DNA from: JANPPS01 sp965246925
GTDB lineage: Bacteria > Pseudomonadota > Alphaproteobacteria > Acetobacterales > Acetobacteraceae
Assembly: GCA_965246925.1 (NCBI GenBank)
Contig: OZ251994.1
Span: forward strand, 372,001-436,000
Reading direction: 5' to 3'
Length of the DNA stretch: 64,000 nucleotides
The translations under genes were made by a program, and so were the position numbers. Shown piece by piece: positions 15,602-27,375 of this stretch. Positions within the stretch are counted from its first letter, which is position 1. The number at the start of each line of letters is the position of its first letter. The notes below the pieces were generated by a model. The model saw nothing but the letters and a program-made list of their open reading frames with translations, did not search any database and was not told where the DNA came from.

Positions 15602-17281
15602 ATTCGGAACGAAAGTGCGAACTCCGTTCGCCGTCGTTTCCACTACGGGCCCACCGTTCGCGGAGGAGTGGCCCGCCCCTAGATGGGGCGGGCCGGCTTC
15701 TCCACCCGCAAGAACCCTGAGCAGCTTCGATTTCGTGCCGGTGATGCGGATCGTCGTGTCACCGACCTCAATCCGCTGAGCGAGCGCCTGAAGGTGGTGC
15801 CGACGGTAGCCTCCCTCAGCAGTCCTCATGCGGCGCTTGGCCTCCCCGGCGAAGCGTCTGATGGCATCTTCCGTGATCTCGCTTGACCGATCACCAGCTC
15901 GCGCCTCGGCGCGATCAGCGTCCGACCGCGCGGCGTCACGGATGGTTCTCAGCTCTTTGAGGCGCCCCTTCAGGTTCTCGTCGCCCGTGTCTGCGAGGCC
16001 GCTCTCGATCGCATCGTAGAGGCGGGTCAACTTGGCGTCTGCATCGGCCGCCTGCCGGCGGAGCCTGGCGATACTCTCCCGGTAGTCATCCGCCTGCTTG
16101 GTCCGCCGCTCCAAGACGCCGTTCAGAAGCTCGACAACGCGATCCGGCGCCAACAGTCGGTTCTCAATGTGTTCGATGACGATTGCGTCCAGCCGATCGG
16201 TGGGGATCGTACGTCCTTTGCAACCGGTTTTGCCCTGGCGAGCCTTGGTGCAACAGGTGTAGTAGCGGTAGCCATCTCCTTTTCCCCCAGTGCGTAGAGT
16301 CATCGCGCCTCCGCAATCCGCGCAGAAGCAAATCCCGCCGAGAGTGGTGCCCGAACTCACGAAACGTGGAGCTTTGAGCTGCGGCGCCCTCGAGCGCATG
16401 ATCGCCTGAGCTTCGTCGAACTCCTCGCGCTCAAGAATAGCCGGCACCGCCACGGTGACGATCTCGTCCTCAGGCTTCTCTTCACGTTTGCGCCAGCTGT
16501 AGACGTTGAAGCGATGCTCGCCAACGTAAGTTGTGCGGGTCAGGATCTGGTGAACCGCTCCAACGCCCCAACGCCCGCCTCCTGATGTTCTGATGCCTTT
16601 CTGGTTGAGATAATCCGCAATGAGGTTGGCTCCTAGCGGACCGCGCTCCCCGTCGCCGATACGGACCAAGCGAAACATGAGACGGACATGCTCGGCTTGA
16701 ACCGGGTCAACCTCCAGCTTCTTCTTGGTCCGGGCGCCCCGCTGCTCTGCGGCGACGACGCGGTAACCGAACGGTGGACGTGATCCGTTCCAGAAGCCCT
16801 GACGTGCGTTCTCCCGCATGGCTCGAAGAGTGTGCTTGGCGTTCTCTTTTGACTGATACTCATCGAACAGCGCCATGATCTGACGCATCATCACGCTCAT
16901 CGGGTCCTCGCCAAGGTCCTGCGTGATCGAAACTAGCCGAACGCCGTTCTTGGCGAGCCGCCGAACATAGAACTCAAGTTGGAACTGATCCCGGAAGAAG
17001 CGCGAGAATGAGTGTACGATGATCGTGTCGAACGTCGGCGGCTTGGCCGCGGCAGCATCCATCATCTTCTGAAATTCTGGGCGACGATCATCCGTGGCAG
17101 AAGCGCCCGCCTCGACGAACTCCGCCGCCGCGGTGTAACCCCGAGCTTGGCAATAGGCGTGTGCCTGCCTGCGCTGGTCAGGAATGGACAGGTCCTGCTC
17201 CGCTTGACGGCCGGTTGATACACGAAGGTAGAGCGCGGCGCGCTTCGCCGCCGCCGGGCCAGGTTGGACCGTCGCGCTCAT
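15560..17281 (-). CDS. Large serine recombinase (site-specific integrase)
   Basis: The 573-aa enzyme has an N-terminal resolvase domain (ALYLRVSTGRQAEQDLSIPDQ, with the catalytic Ser in RVSTGRQ, and SFSRFFRDQFQLEFYVRRL). The recombinase domain (PPFGYRV, then GGRWGVGAVHQILTRTTYVGEHRFN) follows, then a zinc ribbon (CFCADCGGAMTLR with YYTCC and TGCKGR), and a coiled-coil C-terminus. It probably integrates and excises the element. The last 13 residues (WLPELDSNQRPSD) are encoded by the antisense of tRNA-Asn, so the C-terminus depends on the insertion site. It is 18 nt downstream of a small gene. Confidence 0.9.
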   Translation of the reverse strand: MSATVQPGPAAAKRAALYLRVSTGRQAEQDLSIPDQRRQAHAYCQARGYTAAAEFVEAGASATDDRRPEFQKMMDAAAAKPPTFDTIIVHSFSRFFRDQFQLEFYVRRLAKNGVRLVSITQDLGEDPMSVMMRQIMALFDEYQSKENAKHTLRAMRENARQGFWNGSRPPFGYRVVAAEQRGARTKKKLEVDPVQAEHVRLMFRLVRIGDGERGPLGANLIADYLNQKGIRTSGGGRWGVGAVHQILTRTTYVGEHRFNVYSWRKREEKPEDEIVTVAVPAILEREEFDEAQAIMRSRAPQLKAPRFVSSGTTLGGICFCADCGGAMTLRTGGKGDGYRYYTCCTKARQGKTGCKGRTIPTDRLDAIVIEHIENRLLAPDRVVELLNGVLERRTKQADDYRESIARLRRQAADADAKLTRLYDAIESGLADTGDENLKGRLKELRTIRDAARSDADRAEARAGDRSSEITEDAIRRFAGEAKRRMRTAEGGYRRHHLQALAQRIEVGDTTIRITGTKSKLLRVLAGGEAGPPHLGAGHSSANGGPVVETTANGVRTFVPNWLPELDSNQRPSD

Positions 17282-17299
17282 AGCGCACCTCCAATAACA

Positions 17300-17542
17300 T
17301 TAGTGGATTGGACCGAACAGCTCGTCGAGCAGTGGGCCAAAGTGCGCTTCGATGACGTCCAACTCGGCCTCGGATATGGGGACATGCTCCGGCCAGTCGT
17401 CGAGGACGGTCGGTCGCCAGTCATCCGATCGGCGAGTGCGGGATGACCGGACAGAGGGACGGCGCTGATGAACATAGTCGTAGAGATCGACCACGTTTTC
17501 GGGCGGCCGAGTCTGGTCTCGTCGTGCTCTAGCGTGGGCCAT
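17300..17542 (-). CDS. Small acidic protein beside the recombinase, function unknown
   Basis: The 80-aa product reads as a compact acidic protein (NVVDLYDYVHQRR, SDDWRPTVLDDWPEHVPISE and FGPLLDELFG). Another frame over the same DNA is longer but has no protein-like composition. The small gene ends 18 nt before the large serine recombinase start and is probably co-transcribed with it. A role as a recombinase accessory factor is possible but only inferred from position. Confidence 0.55.
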   Translation of the reverse strand: MAHARARRDQTRPPENVVDLYDYVHQRRPSVRSSRTRRSDDWRPTVLDDWPEHVPISEAELDVIEAHFGPLLDELFGPIH

Positions 17543-17630
17543 GCGGCGATGGTGCTCTCCGGCGGCTTGGGCGCAAGGGCCTCACGCATGAAGTCGGGTT
17601 GTAGCGTATTGCCGGCTAGGAAAAGGTGGG

Positions 17631-18191
17631 TCACGACGAAGCCTTTCGAGCCAGCGTACGGTGAAGCGTCGAGCGATCGACACCTAGGCTTCGGGCGATC
17701 GAGGCGTGACTAACCTTTGGATCGGTCATTAGCCGCTCGGCATGTGCGATCTGTTCATCCGAGAGCTTTGGGGGTCGACCGCCCTCCCTGCCGCGGGCTT
17801 TTGCCGCGACCAGGCCAGCTCTCGTCCGCTCGCGCAATAGGTCCCGTTCCATCTCCGCCAGCGCGGCCATGACGTGAAAGAAGAAGCGGCCCGCGGGCGT
17901 AGTCGTGTCGATCCCATCGGTCAGCGAGCGAAATGCGATGCCGTTGCCCTGCAAATCCTCGACGAACGTGACGAGCTGCCGAACAGTCCGCCCAAGTCGG
18001 TCGAGCTTCCAAACGACAAGGGTATCACCCGCCCGCAGGTGTGAAAGGGCGTCGTCCAAACCTGGTCGGCGCGTGACCGCTCCGCTTTGCCGATCTTGGA
18101 ACACGCGGTCGCATGCGGCTTGCTTGAGTGCATCGAGCTGAAGATCCAGGCTCTGCTCAGCCGTCGATACTCTTGCATAGCCGATAAGCAC
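17631..18191 (-). CDS. Small serine recombinase (resolvase/invertase family)
   Basis: The 186-aa protein from GTG 18191 has the full resolvase catalytic domain: IGYARVSTAEQSLDLQLDAL with the active Ser, VFQDRQSGAVTRRPGLDDALSHLRAGDTLVVWKLDRLGR, and EMERDLLRERTRAGLVAAKARGREGGRPPKL. A C-terminal helix-turn-helix follows (VSHASIARSLGVDRSTLHRTL). It may resolve multimers or invert DNA. An upstream extension of 54 codons lacks protein character. No res site is evident in the 227 nt between it and the helicase gene. Confidence 0.9.
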   Translation of the reverse strand: MLIGYARVSTAEQSLDLQLDALKQAACDRVFQDRQSGAVTRRPGLDDALSHLRAGDTLVVWKLDRLGRTVRQLVTFVEDLQGNGIAFRSLTDGIDTTTPAGRFFFHVMAALAEMERDLLRERTRAGLVAAKARGREGGRPPKLSDEQIAHAERLMTDPKVSHASIARSLGVDRSTLHRTLARKASS

Positions 18192-18418
18192 GACGAACCT
18201 CGCGGCGGAACTCGTCGCAGAATCTAGCGGCGCATCATAGTTTTTGCAACGCCAATCCTCAGCGACTGCGCTATGGCCTAAGCCTACTGAGTGCGTGTTC
18301 GATGAAGTGGTGCAGAAGCGCTCGTTTCCGCAACGGTTCGGAGCCAGCGCCATATAGCTTCAATCGAGCGGCGCTCCCGGATAGGGTGGCCGGATGAGAA
18401 CTTGGAGATGGCCTTCGC

Positions 18419-21400
18419 GTGTTTGATGATTTGAAGCCTGGAGCTCGCGTGCGTGGCCTCACGCCGACCGGTGTCGCCGAGATCGTCCAGGTTTCGCGCT
18501 TCGGTGCCGACGCGCTCAATCTCGTGTTCCGGGCCGATGGTAAGGTCGGCGAACGGCTGCTCTACCGAGGCGAGGAAAGCGCATTCGAATTCGTGGAGGG
18601 CGGGCGCGCCTATGCGTTCGATGCGGACGGGGCCTTATTGCGGCTCGCATCCGAGGCCAACCGCATCCGCTTGGCGCATCTGTTCGATCCCTACCTCGCG
18701 GTTAGCGCCTCCCAGATCGAGGCGCTCCCGCACCAGATTACAGCAGTTTACGCAGAGATGCTGCCGCGGCAGCCGCTGCGTTTCCTCCTCGCCGATGATC
18801 CTGGCGCAGGAAAGACAGTCATGGCCGGCCTGCTGGTCAAGGAGCTAATGATCCGGGGCGACCTGGAGCGTTGTCTCATCGTCGCACCGGGCAGTTTGGT
18901 CGAGCAATGGCAGGAGGAGTTGGCCGAGAAATTCGGTCTTGGCTTCGACCTGCTGACGCGGGATCAGATCGAGAGTTCGATTACTGGAAACCCCTTCGTC
19001 GAACGGAACCGCCTTATCATGCGCCTCGACATGGCCGCGCGGTCGGACGAGTTAAAGGCGAAGCTCCAGGCCGCGCCAGACTGGGACCTGATCATCTGCG
19101 ATGAAGCGCATCGCATGGCGGCGTCTTACTTCGGCGGGGAGGTAAAGGAGACGCAGCGGCACAAGCTCGGAAAGCTGCTGGGCGCGCATACCCGCAACCT
19201 CCTTCTGATGTCGGCCACCCCGCACAACGGCAAGGAAGCCGATTTCCAGCTTTTCATGGGCCTGCTCGACGCCGATCGCTTCGAGGGCCGCTTCCGCGAG
19301 GGCGTCCACAAGGCCGATGTGTCGGACATGATGCGGCGGCTAACTAAGGAAGAGCTCTACCGCTTCGACGGCACTCCGCTGTTTCCGGAACGCCTCGCCT
19401 ATACCGCCAGCTACGAGCTCTCGCCGGACGAGGCGGACCTCTACGCCGCGGTGACGACGTACGTGCGCGAGGAGATGAATCGCGCTGACCGGAGTGGCGA
19501 CGGCGGCCGAAGAAACAGTGTCGGCTTCGCGCTCCAGATTCTGCAACGGCGGCTTGCCTCGTCGCCGGCGGCGATCCACCGCTCGCTAGAGCGGCGGCGC
19601 AAGCGGCTTGAGGAGCGGCTGCGAGAAGAACGGATTGGCCGTGGGACCGGGGCCGCTCCGCTATCCCGGCCGCCATCCCTCCCTTCCTACGACCCAGACG
19701 ATCTCGACGAAGCGACCGGCGAGGAAGCTGAGGCCGCAGAAGAGGCCATCGTCGATGCGGCGACGGCCGCCCAGACTTTGGTCGAGCTTGAAGCCGAAAT
19801 CGTCATCCTGCGCGACTTGGAAGCACGAGCGCTGCGGCTGAAGCTGTCCGGACAGGACGCGAAGTGGCGGGAGCTGGAGTCGATCCTAGACGAGCCGATC
19901 ATGATCGACGCGTCTACCGGGCTGCGGCGCAAAATTCTCATCTTCACCGAGCCAAAAGACACGCTGGAATACCTGCAGCAGAAGATCACGGCGCGGTTTG
20001 GCGACCCGGCTGGCGTGGTTGTCATCCACGGCGGCGTCGCCCGCGAAGCTCGGCGCGCGGCGATCGCCGCGTTCAACAGCGATCCCGTGGTGCGGGTGAT
20101 GATTGCCAACGATGCGGCCGGCGAAGGCGTGAACTTGCAACGCGGCGCGCACCTGATGGTCAATTACGACCTGCCCTGGAATCCGAACCGGCTGGAACAG
20201 CGGTTCGGGCGCATTCACCGCATCGGCCAGACCGAAGTCTGCCACCTCTGGAATCTATGCGCCTCCAACACGCGTGAAGGTGAAGTTTACGGACGCCTAC
20301 TGGAGAAGCTGAAGGAGGCGCGCGAGGCGCTTGGCGGCCGCGTATTCGACGTGCTGGGCGAGCTGTTCGAGGGGCACGCGCTTCGCGATCTTCTCGTCGA
20401 TGCCATCCGCTATGGCGATCGGCCCGAGACCAAAGCCGAGCTGTTCCGCAAGGTGGACGGCGCAGTCGATGTCGGCGCGATCGAAGCGCTGGTAGCCGAG
20501 CGTAAGCTAACCAGCGAGGGCATGGACCCTAACGCGGTGTCGGCGGTGCGCGAGGAGATGGAGCGCGCGCAGGCGCGTCGGCTCCAACCGCATTTCATCG
20601 GCTCGTTCTTCCGTGAAGCGTTCACTCTGCTCGGCGGTCGCATCGCCGAGCGCGAGCGCGGACGTTTCGAGATTACGCGCGTGCCGTCGGTGCTGAAGGA
20701 GCGCGACCGGCTGATAGGCCGCGGTGATCCGGTTCTCGACCGCTATGCGCGGGTGACGTTCGAAAAGGCCCTAATCGTTGGGCAGCCGCAAGCAGAGCTG
20801 CTGGCTCCCGGTCACCCGCTGCTCGAGTCTGTTGTGGACGTCGTGCTTGAGCGCTTCGGACCCCTGCTCGGCCAAGGGGCGGTGCTGGTGGATGATGCCG
20901 ACGACGGCACCGACCCGCGGCTGCTTGTCTATCTCGAACACGCCGTGCGTGACGGCCGCGTTGCTCGATCGGGTGAACCGAGAGCGATCTCGCAACGCCT
21001 CCAGTTCATCCACCTCAAGGCGGACGGGTCGGCTGCGGACGGTGGCTCGGCGCCCTACCTCGACTACCGGCCGATCACGGCGGACGAGCGTGCGGCAGTC
21101 TCGGACGTGATCGATGCTCCGTGGCTTGCCGGCGGTGTCGAGCAGCGCGCTCTTGGCTACGCCATCGCCAGTTTGGTCCCGGCGCACTTGGCCGAGGTGC
21201 GGTCACGAAAACTGGCAGAGATAGACAAGGTTGAGCGAGAGGTTCGCGCGCGGCTGACCCGCGAGATCAACTACTGGGATGCCCGCGCCGCCCGACTGCG
21301 CGAAGAGGAGCGCGCCGGCAAGGAGCAGCGGATCAACGCTTCCAACGCCGAAGCGACAGCACAGCGTCTGGTGGAGCGTTTGCACAAGCGCCAGGAGGAG

Positions 21401-21919
21401 CTCGATCGCGAGCGACAGATTACGGCGCTTCCCCCGGTGCTGAAGGGTGCGGCTTTGGTGATCCCTAACGGTCTTATCTGCGCGCGGACCGCGCCGGCCC
21501 CTGAGCCGGTGGCATCCGGCTTCTGCGAAGATCCCGCCGCCCGTGTCGTTGTCGAGCTCGCCGCGATGGAGGCGGTCATGGCCCACGAGCGGAGCCTCGG
21601 CCACACACCGATTGACGTGTCGGCACAGAAGAAGGGCTGGGACATCGAAAGCCGAGACGGCACTGGTGGGCCGCTGCGACTGATCGAGGTGAAGGGCCGG
21701 CACGCCGATGCGCGCGACGTGATCATTACCAAGAACGAGATCCTCGCCTCGCTGAACGCTCCCAACGCCTTCCACCTCGCGCTGGTCGCGGTGTCCAACG
21801 GATTCGCGCACCAGCCCGTCTATCTGCAGCGCTTCTTCAAGCGCGAGCTGGGCTTTGCGGAGACGGCGGTCGTGTTCAATCTGAACGACCTGCTGTCGTT
21901 GAGAGCGAAAGCCGCTTGA
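18419..21919 (+). CDS. SNF2-family helicase with DUF3883 domain (DrmD-like, defence-associated)
   Basis: The 1166-aa protein starts at GTG 18419. Residues 127-133 carry the Walker A (DPGAGKT), 228-231 the DEAH box, and about 595-605 helicase motif VI (RFGRIHRIGQT). A charged insertion follows near 390-460. The C-terminal part (about 1070-1110: GWDIESRDG then LRLIEVKGR) matches a DUF3883/restriction-endonuclease-like fold with an acidic E-x-K motif. The layout is that of the SNF2-like helicase of DISARM and related anti-phage loci. It is the first gene of the co-oriented 12.3-kb cluster, and none of drmA, drmB or drmC is nearby. Confidence 0.88.
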   Translation: MFDDLKPGARVRGLTPTGVAEIVQVSRFGADALNLVFRADGKVGERLLYRGEESAFEFVEGGRAYAFDADGALLRLASEANRIRLAHLFDPYLAVSASQIEALPHQITAVYAEMLPRQPLRFLLADDPGAGKTVMAGLLVKELMIRGDLERCLIVAPGSLVEQWQEELAEKFGLGFDLLTRDQIESSITGNPFVERNRLIMRLDMAARSDELKAKLQAAPDWDLIICDEAHRMAASYFGGEVKETQRHKLGKLLGAHTRNLLLMSATPHNGKEADFQLFMGLLDADRFEGRFREGVHKADVSDMMRRLTKEELYRFDGTPLFPERLAYTASYELSPDEADLYAAVTTYVREEMNRADRSGDGGRRNSVGFALQILQRRLASSPAAIHRSLERRRKRLEERLREERIGRGTGAAPLSRPPSLPSYDPDDLDEATGEEAEAAEEAIVDAATAAQTLVELEAEIVILRDLEARALRLKLSGQDAKWRELESILDEPIMIDASTGLRRKILIFTEPKDTLEYLQQKITARFGDPAGVVVIHGGVAREARRAAIAAFNSDPVVRVMIANDAAGEGVNLQRGAHLMVNYDLPWNPNRLEQRFGRIHRIGQTEVCHLWNLCASNTREGEVYGRLLEKLKEAREALGGRVFDVLGELFEGHALRDLLVDAIRYGDRPETKAELFRKVDGAVDVGAIEALVAERKLTSEGMDPNAVSAVREEMERAQARRLQPHFIGSFFREAFTLLGGRIAERERGRFEITRVPSVLKERDRLIGRGDPVLDRYARVTFEKALIVGQPQAELLAPGHPLLESVVDVVLERFGPLLGQGAVLVDDADDGTDPRLLVYLEHAVRDGRVARSGEPRAISQRLQFIHLKADGSAADGGSAPYLDYRPITADERAAVSDVIDAPWLAGGVEQRALGYAIASLVPAHLAEVRSRKLAEIDKVEREVRARLTREINYWDARAARLREEERAGKEQRINASNAEATAQRLVERLHKRQEELDRERQITALPPVLKGAALVIPNGLICARTAPAPEPVASGFCEDPAARVVVELAAMEAVMAHERSLGHTPIDVSAQKKGWDIESRDGTGGPLRLIEVKGRHADARDVIITKNEILASLNAPNAFHLALVAVSNGFAHQPVYLQRFFKRELGFAETAVVFNLNDLLSLRAKAA

Positions 21920-21949
21920 CGCTTCGCCTCGACATCCACGTCTCGCGAC

Positions 21950-21976
21950 GTATATAACTAGCAGGGAATTCTATAC
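21950..21976. promoter_or_regulatory. Candidate VapB/VapC operator
   Basis: GTATA and TATAC form inverted arms 17 nt apart in a locally AT-rich stretch just before vapB. Toxin-antitoxin operons are usually autoregulated by antitoxin binding to such palindromes. The site would also give the downstream defence genes their own promoter. No certain -35/-10 pair is readable. Confidence 0.4.
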
Positions 21977-21988
21977 AGGACGAGTCGC

Positions 21989-22246
21989 ATGGCGCTCAGC
22001 TTGAAGGACCAGGAAACGGACAGCCTCGCGCGTCAGGTCGCGAGCCTAACCGGTGAGAGCTTGACCGAGGCAGTGCGTGGCGCGCTTCGGCTCCGGTTGC
22101 GTGACGAGCAGCTCAAGCGCGGCAAGCAGCCGTGGGACGACGCTGCAATCGACGCGATCATCGCGCGGTTCAAGGCACTGCCCGTGCTGGACGAGCGCAC
22201 CGACGACGAGATCCTGGGATATGATGAGAACGGCCTCCCCTCCTGA
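21989..22246 (+). CDS. vapB: VapB-type antitoxin
   Basis: The 85-aa protein has the short ribbon-helix-helix-like N-terminus of the Rv0623/PSK antitoxin family (MALSLKDQETDSLARQVASL then GESLTEAVRGALRLRL) and an acidic C-terminal toxin-neutralising tail (LDERTDDEILGYDENGLPS). It overlaps vapC by one base (TGATG). It should bind VapC and repress the promoter upstream. Confidence 0.85.
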   Translation: MALSLKDQETDSLARQVASLTGESLTEAVRGALRLRLRDEQLKRGKQPWDDAAIDAIIARFKALPVLDERTDDEILGYDENGLPS

Positions 22247-22635
22247 TGGTCATCGATAGCTCAGCGCTCATAGCAATTTTGCGCGGAGAGCCCGAGGAGC
22301 CCGCGTTCCGCAACGCGATCAGGACAGCCCCCAACCGCCTCCTGGGCGCACCCACCCGCGTGGAGGCGAGTATGGTTGCGCTGGGGCGCCGGGGCGAGCC
22401 TGGCCTGGAGCAGATGCAGGCCCTGATCGAGCGCCTCGAGCTGGAAGTCGTCCCGCTTTCGGATGACCACGCGAAGCTCGCCATCGAGGCCTTCCGGCGC
22501 TTCGGCAAGGGACGACACCCGGCCGGCCTGAACTACGGAGACTGCTTTTCCTACGCGCTCGCCAAGGCGACCAGCGAACCCTTGTTGTTCAAGGGCGACG
22601 ACTTTTCACAGACCGATATCAAGCGAGCCGTATGA
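22246..22635 (+). CDS. vapC: VapC-type PIN-domain ribonuclease toxin
   Basis: The 129-aa protein has the PIN acidic set: VIDSSALIAIL with Asp4, a mid-domain RVEASMVAL Glu, NYGDCFSYALAKA with Asp, and the closing LLFKGDDFSQTDI. It probably cuts RNA when the unstable antitoxin is lost. It lies inside the defence cluster, between the helicase and the phosphoribosyltransferase-like gene. That position suggests an addiction or guard function, which is inference. Confidence 0.88.
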   Translation: MVIDSSALIAILRGEPEEPAFRNAIRTAPNRLLGAPTRVEASMVALGRRGEPGLEQMQALIERLELEVVPLSDDHAKLAIEAFRRFGKGRHPAGLNYGDCFSYALAKATSEPLLFKGDDFSQTDIKRAV

Positions 22636-22790
22636 CCACGTTAGTCCACAAGAAGCTGATCAAATTCGGAATTGCGCAAGGTGCGATCGTCCCGGACCGG
22701 GTTAACGGTGCCCGACTTGGCGGTGGAACAACATGCGCCTCCCGGCCAGTCCGAGATGTGTTTGGTCCAGTAAGAAGGGCGATCGCATGA
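22632..22790 (+). CDS. Possible 52-aa protein coupled to vapC and the PRTase gene
   Basis: An ATG at 22632 overlaps the vapC stop (ATGA), and the frame ends with a TGA at 22788-22790 that overlaps the ATG of the next gene (ATGA). The 52-residue product is basic (it starts MTTLVHKKLIKFGIAQ and ends VRRAIA). Overlap at both ends is the pattern of translational coupling, but the frame is short enough to arise by chance and I recognise no family. Confidence 0.4.
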   Translation: MTTLVHKKLIKFGIAQGAIVPDRVNGARLGGGTTCASRPVRDVFGPVRRAIA

Positions 22791-23757
22791 AGCAACTTCT
22801 CGACCAAGTCGCGACGATTATCGCGGACTACAGAGTGGGGGAATGGGCCGTCCCTGACGCCAGTCACGTCCGACGCTGGATCAATCAGTTCGATGAACCA
22901 GTGCGAGAACCGGTGTTACGCGAATTAGCCCATGTGTTTGGACAAACGTATCTATCCCGAGAACAGTGTAACAAATTTATCCAGGCTGTGGTCAAAAGTA
23001 AGAACCTCGCCGGGGATGACCCCAGCTCGTTTTGGAGTGGTGTTCAGTTTCTGCGCGTTCAGCAGGGCGGCCAGAGCCAGGCTGATATGCTTGGCCTTTT
23101 CGCGGCAATGCTCAAGAAGACGTATGGCATAGGAACTATTGCGGCCGGTGCAACGGACACCTTCGTCTACCTCGATGATGTCTCGTATAGCGGCAATCGT
23201 GTTCTGAACGACCTTCGCGGCTGGGTCGCGAACACAGCACCTGCGGCTGGCAAAGTATATATTATCGTGATGGCTCTCCACACTAGCGGCCAACACTACG
23301 CCCAGGGCGCGCTCGTGAAGGCAGCGAAGGAGGCCGGAAAGTCGATAGAGTTCAAATGGTGGCGTTCTATCGAGGTCGAAGATCGTCGTGATCACACCGC
23401 CGTATCCGACGTTCTCCGTCCAACGTCGATTCCTCAGGAGGCGCGCGTTCAGGCTCACGTAGCTCAAATGCAGTATCAACCGGTTTTGCGAGCGCCGGGC
23501 AGCGTCGGTGGACTTAAATTCTTTTCTTCTGACGCTGCGCGCCAAATACTTGAGCAGGAGTTTCTAAAAGTCGGCTGTAGGGTCCGGCAAATGTGTCCGA
23601 ATCTTCCGCTTCGTCATCGTCCACTCGGGTTCTCTTTCCTTGAGACGCTCGGCTTTGGCACAACGATGGTAACCTACCGTAATTGCCCCAACAATGCGCC
23701 GCTGGCGCTTTGGGTTGGCGATCCCTGGATCCCTTTGTTGCCGCGGAAGAACAACTA

Positions 23758-23758
<1 letters not shown>
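22787..23758 (+). CDS. Phosphoribosyltransferase-like protein (PRTase of conflict systems)
   Basis: The 323-aa protein carries a phosphoribosyltransferase-type PRPP loop at residues 126-142 (DTFVYLDDVSYSGNRVLND: hydrophobic strand, two Asp, then SGNR in place of the usual TGxT). The beta strand KVYIIVMAL follows, as in a Rossmann-like PRTase fold. The N-terminal 100 residues are helical and lack a recognised domain. The context resembles PRTase-like proteins described in nucleotide-centred conflict systems. ATG 22787 follows an AAGGG ribosome site, and its stop overlaps the next start as TAATG. Confidence 0.7.

Positions 23759-27374
<3,616 letters not shown>

Positions 27375-27375
<1 letters not shown>

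Noticed and set aside
17278..17634. Alternative 118-codon minus-strand frame over the small recombinase-linked gene
   Set aside because: It is Ser/Thr/Pro-rich without motifs; the overlapping 80-aa frame looks like a real acidic protein.
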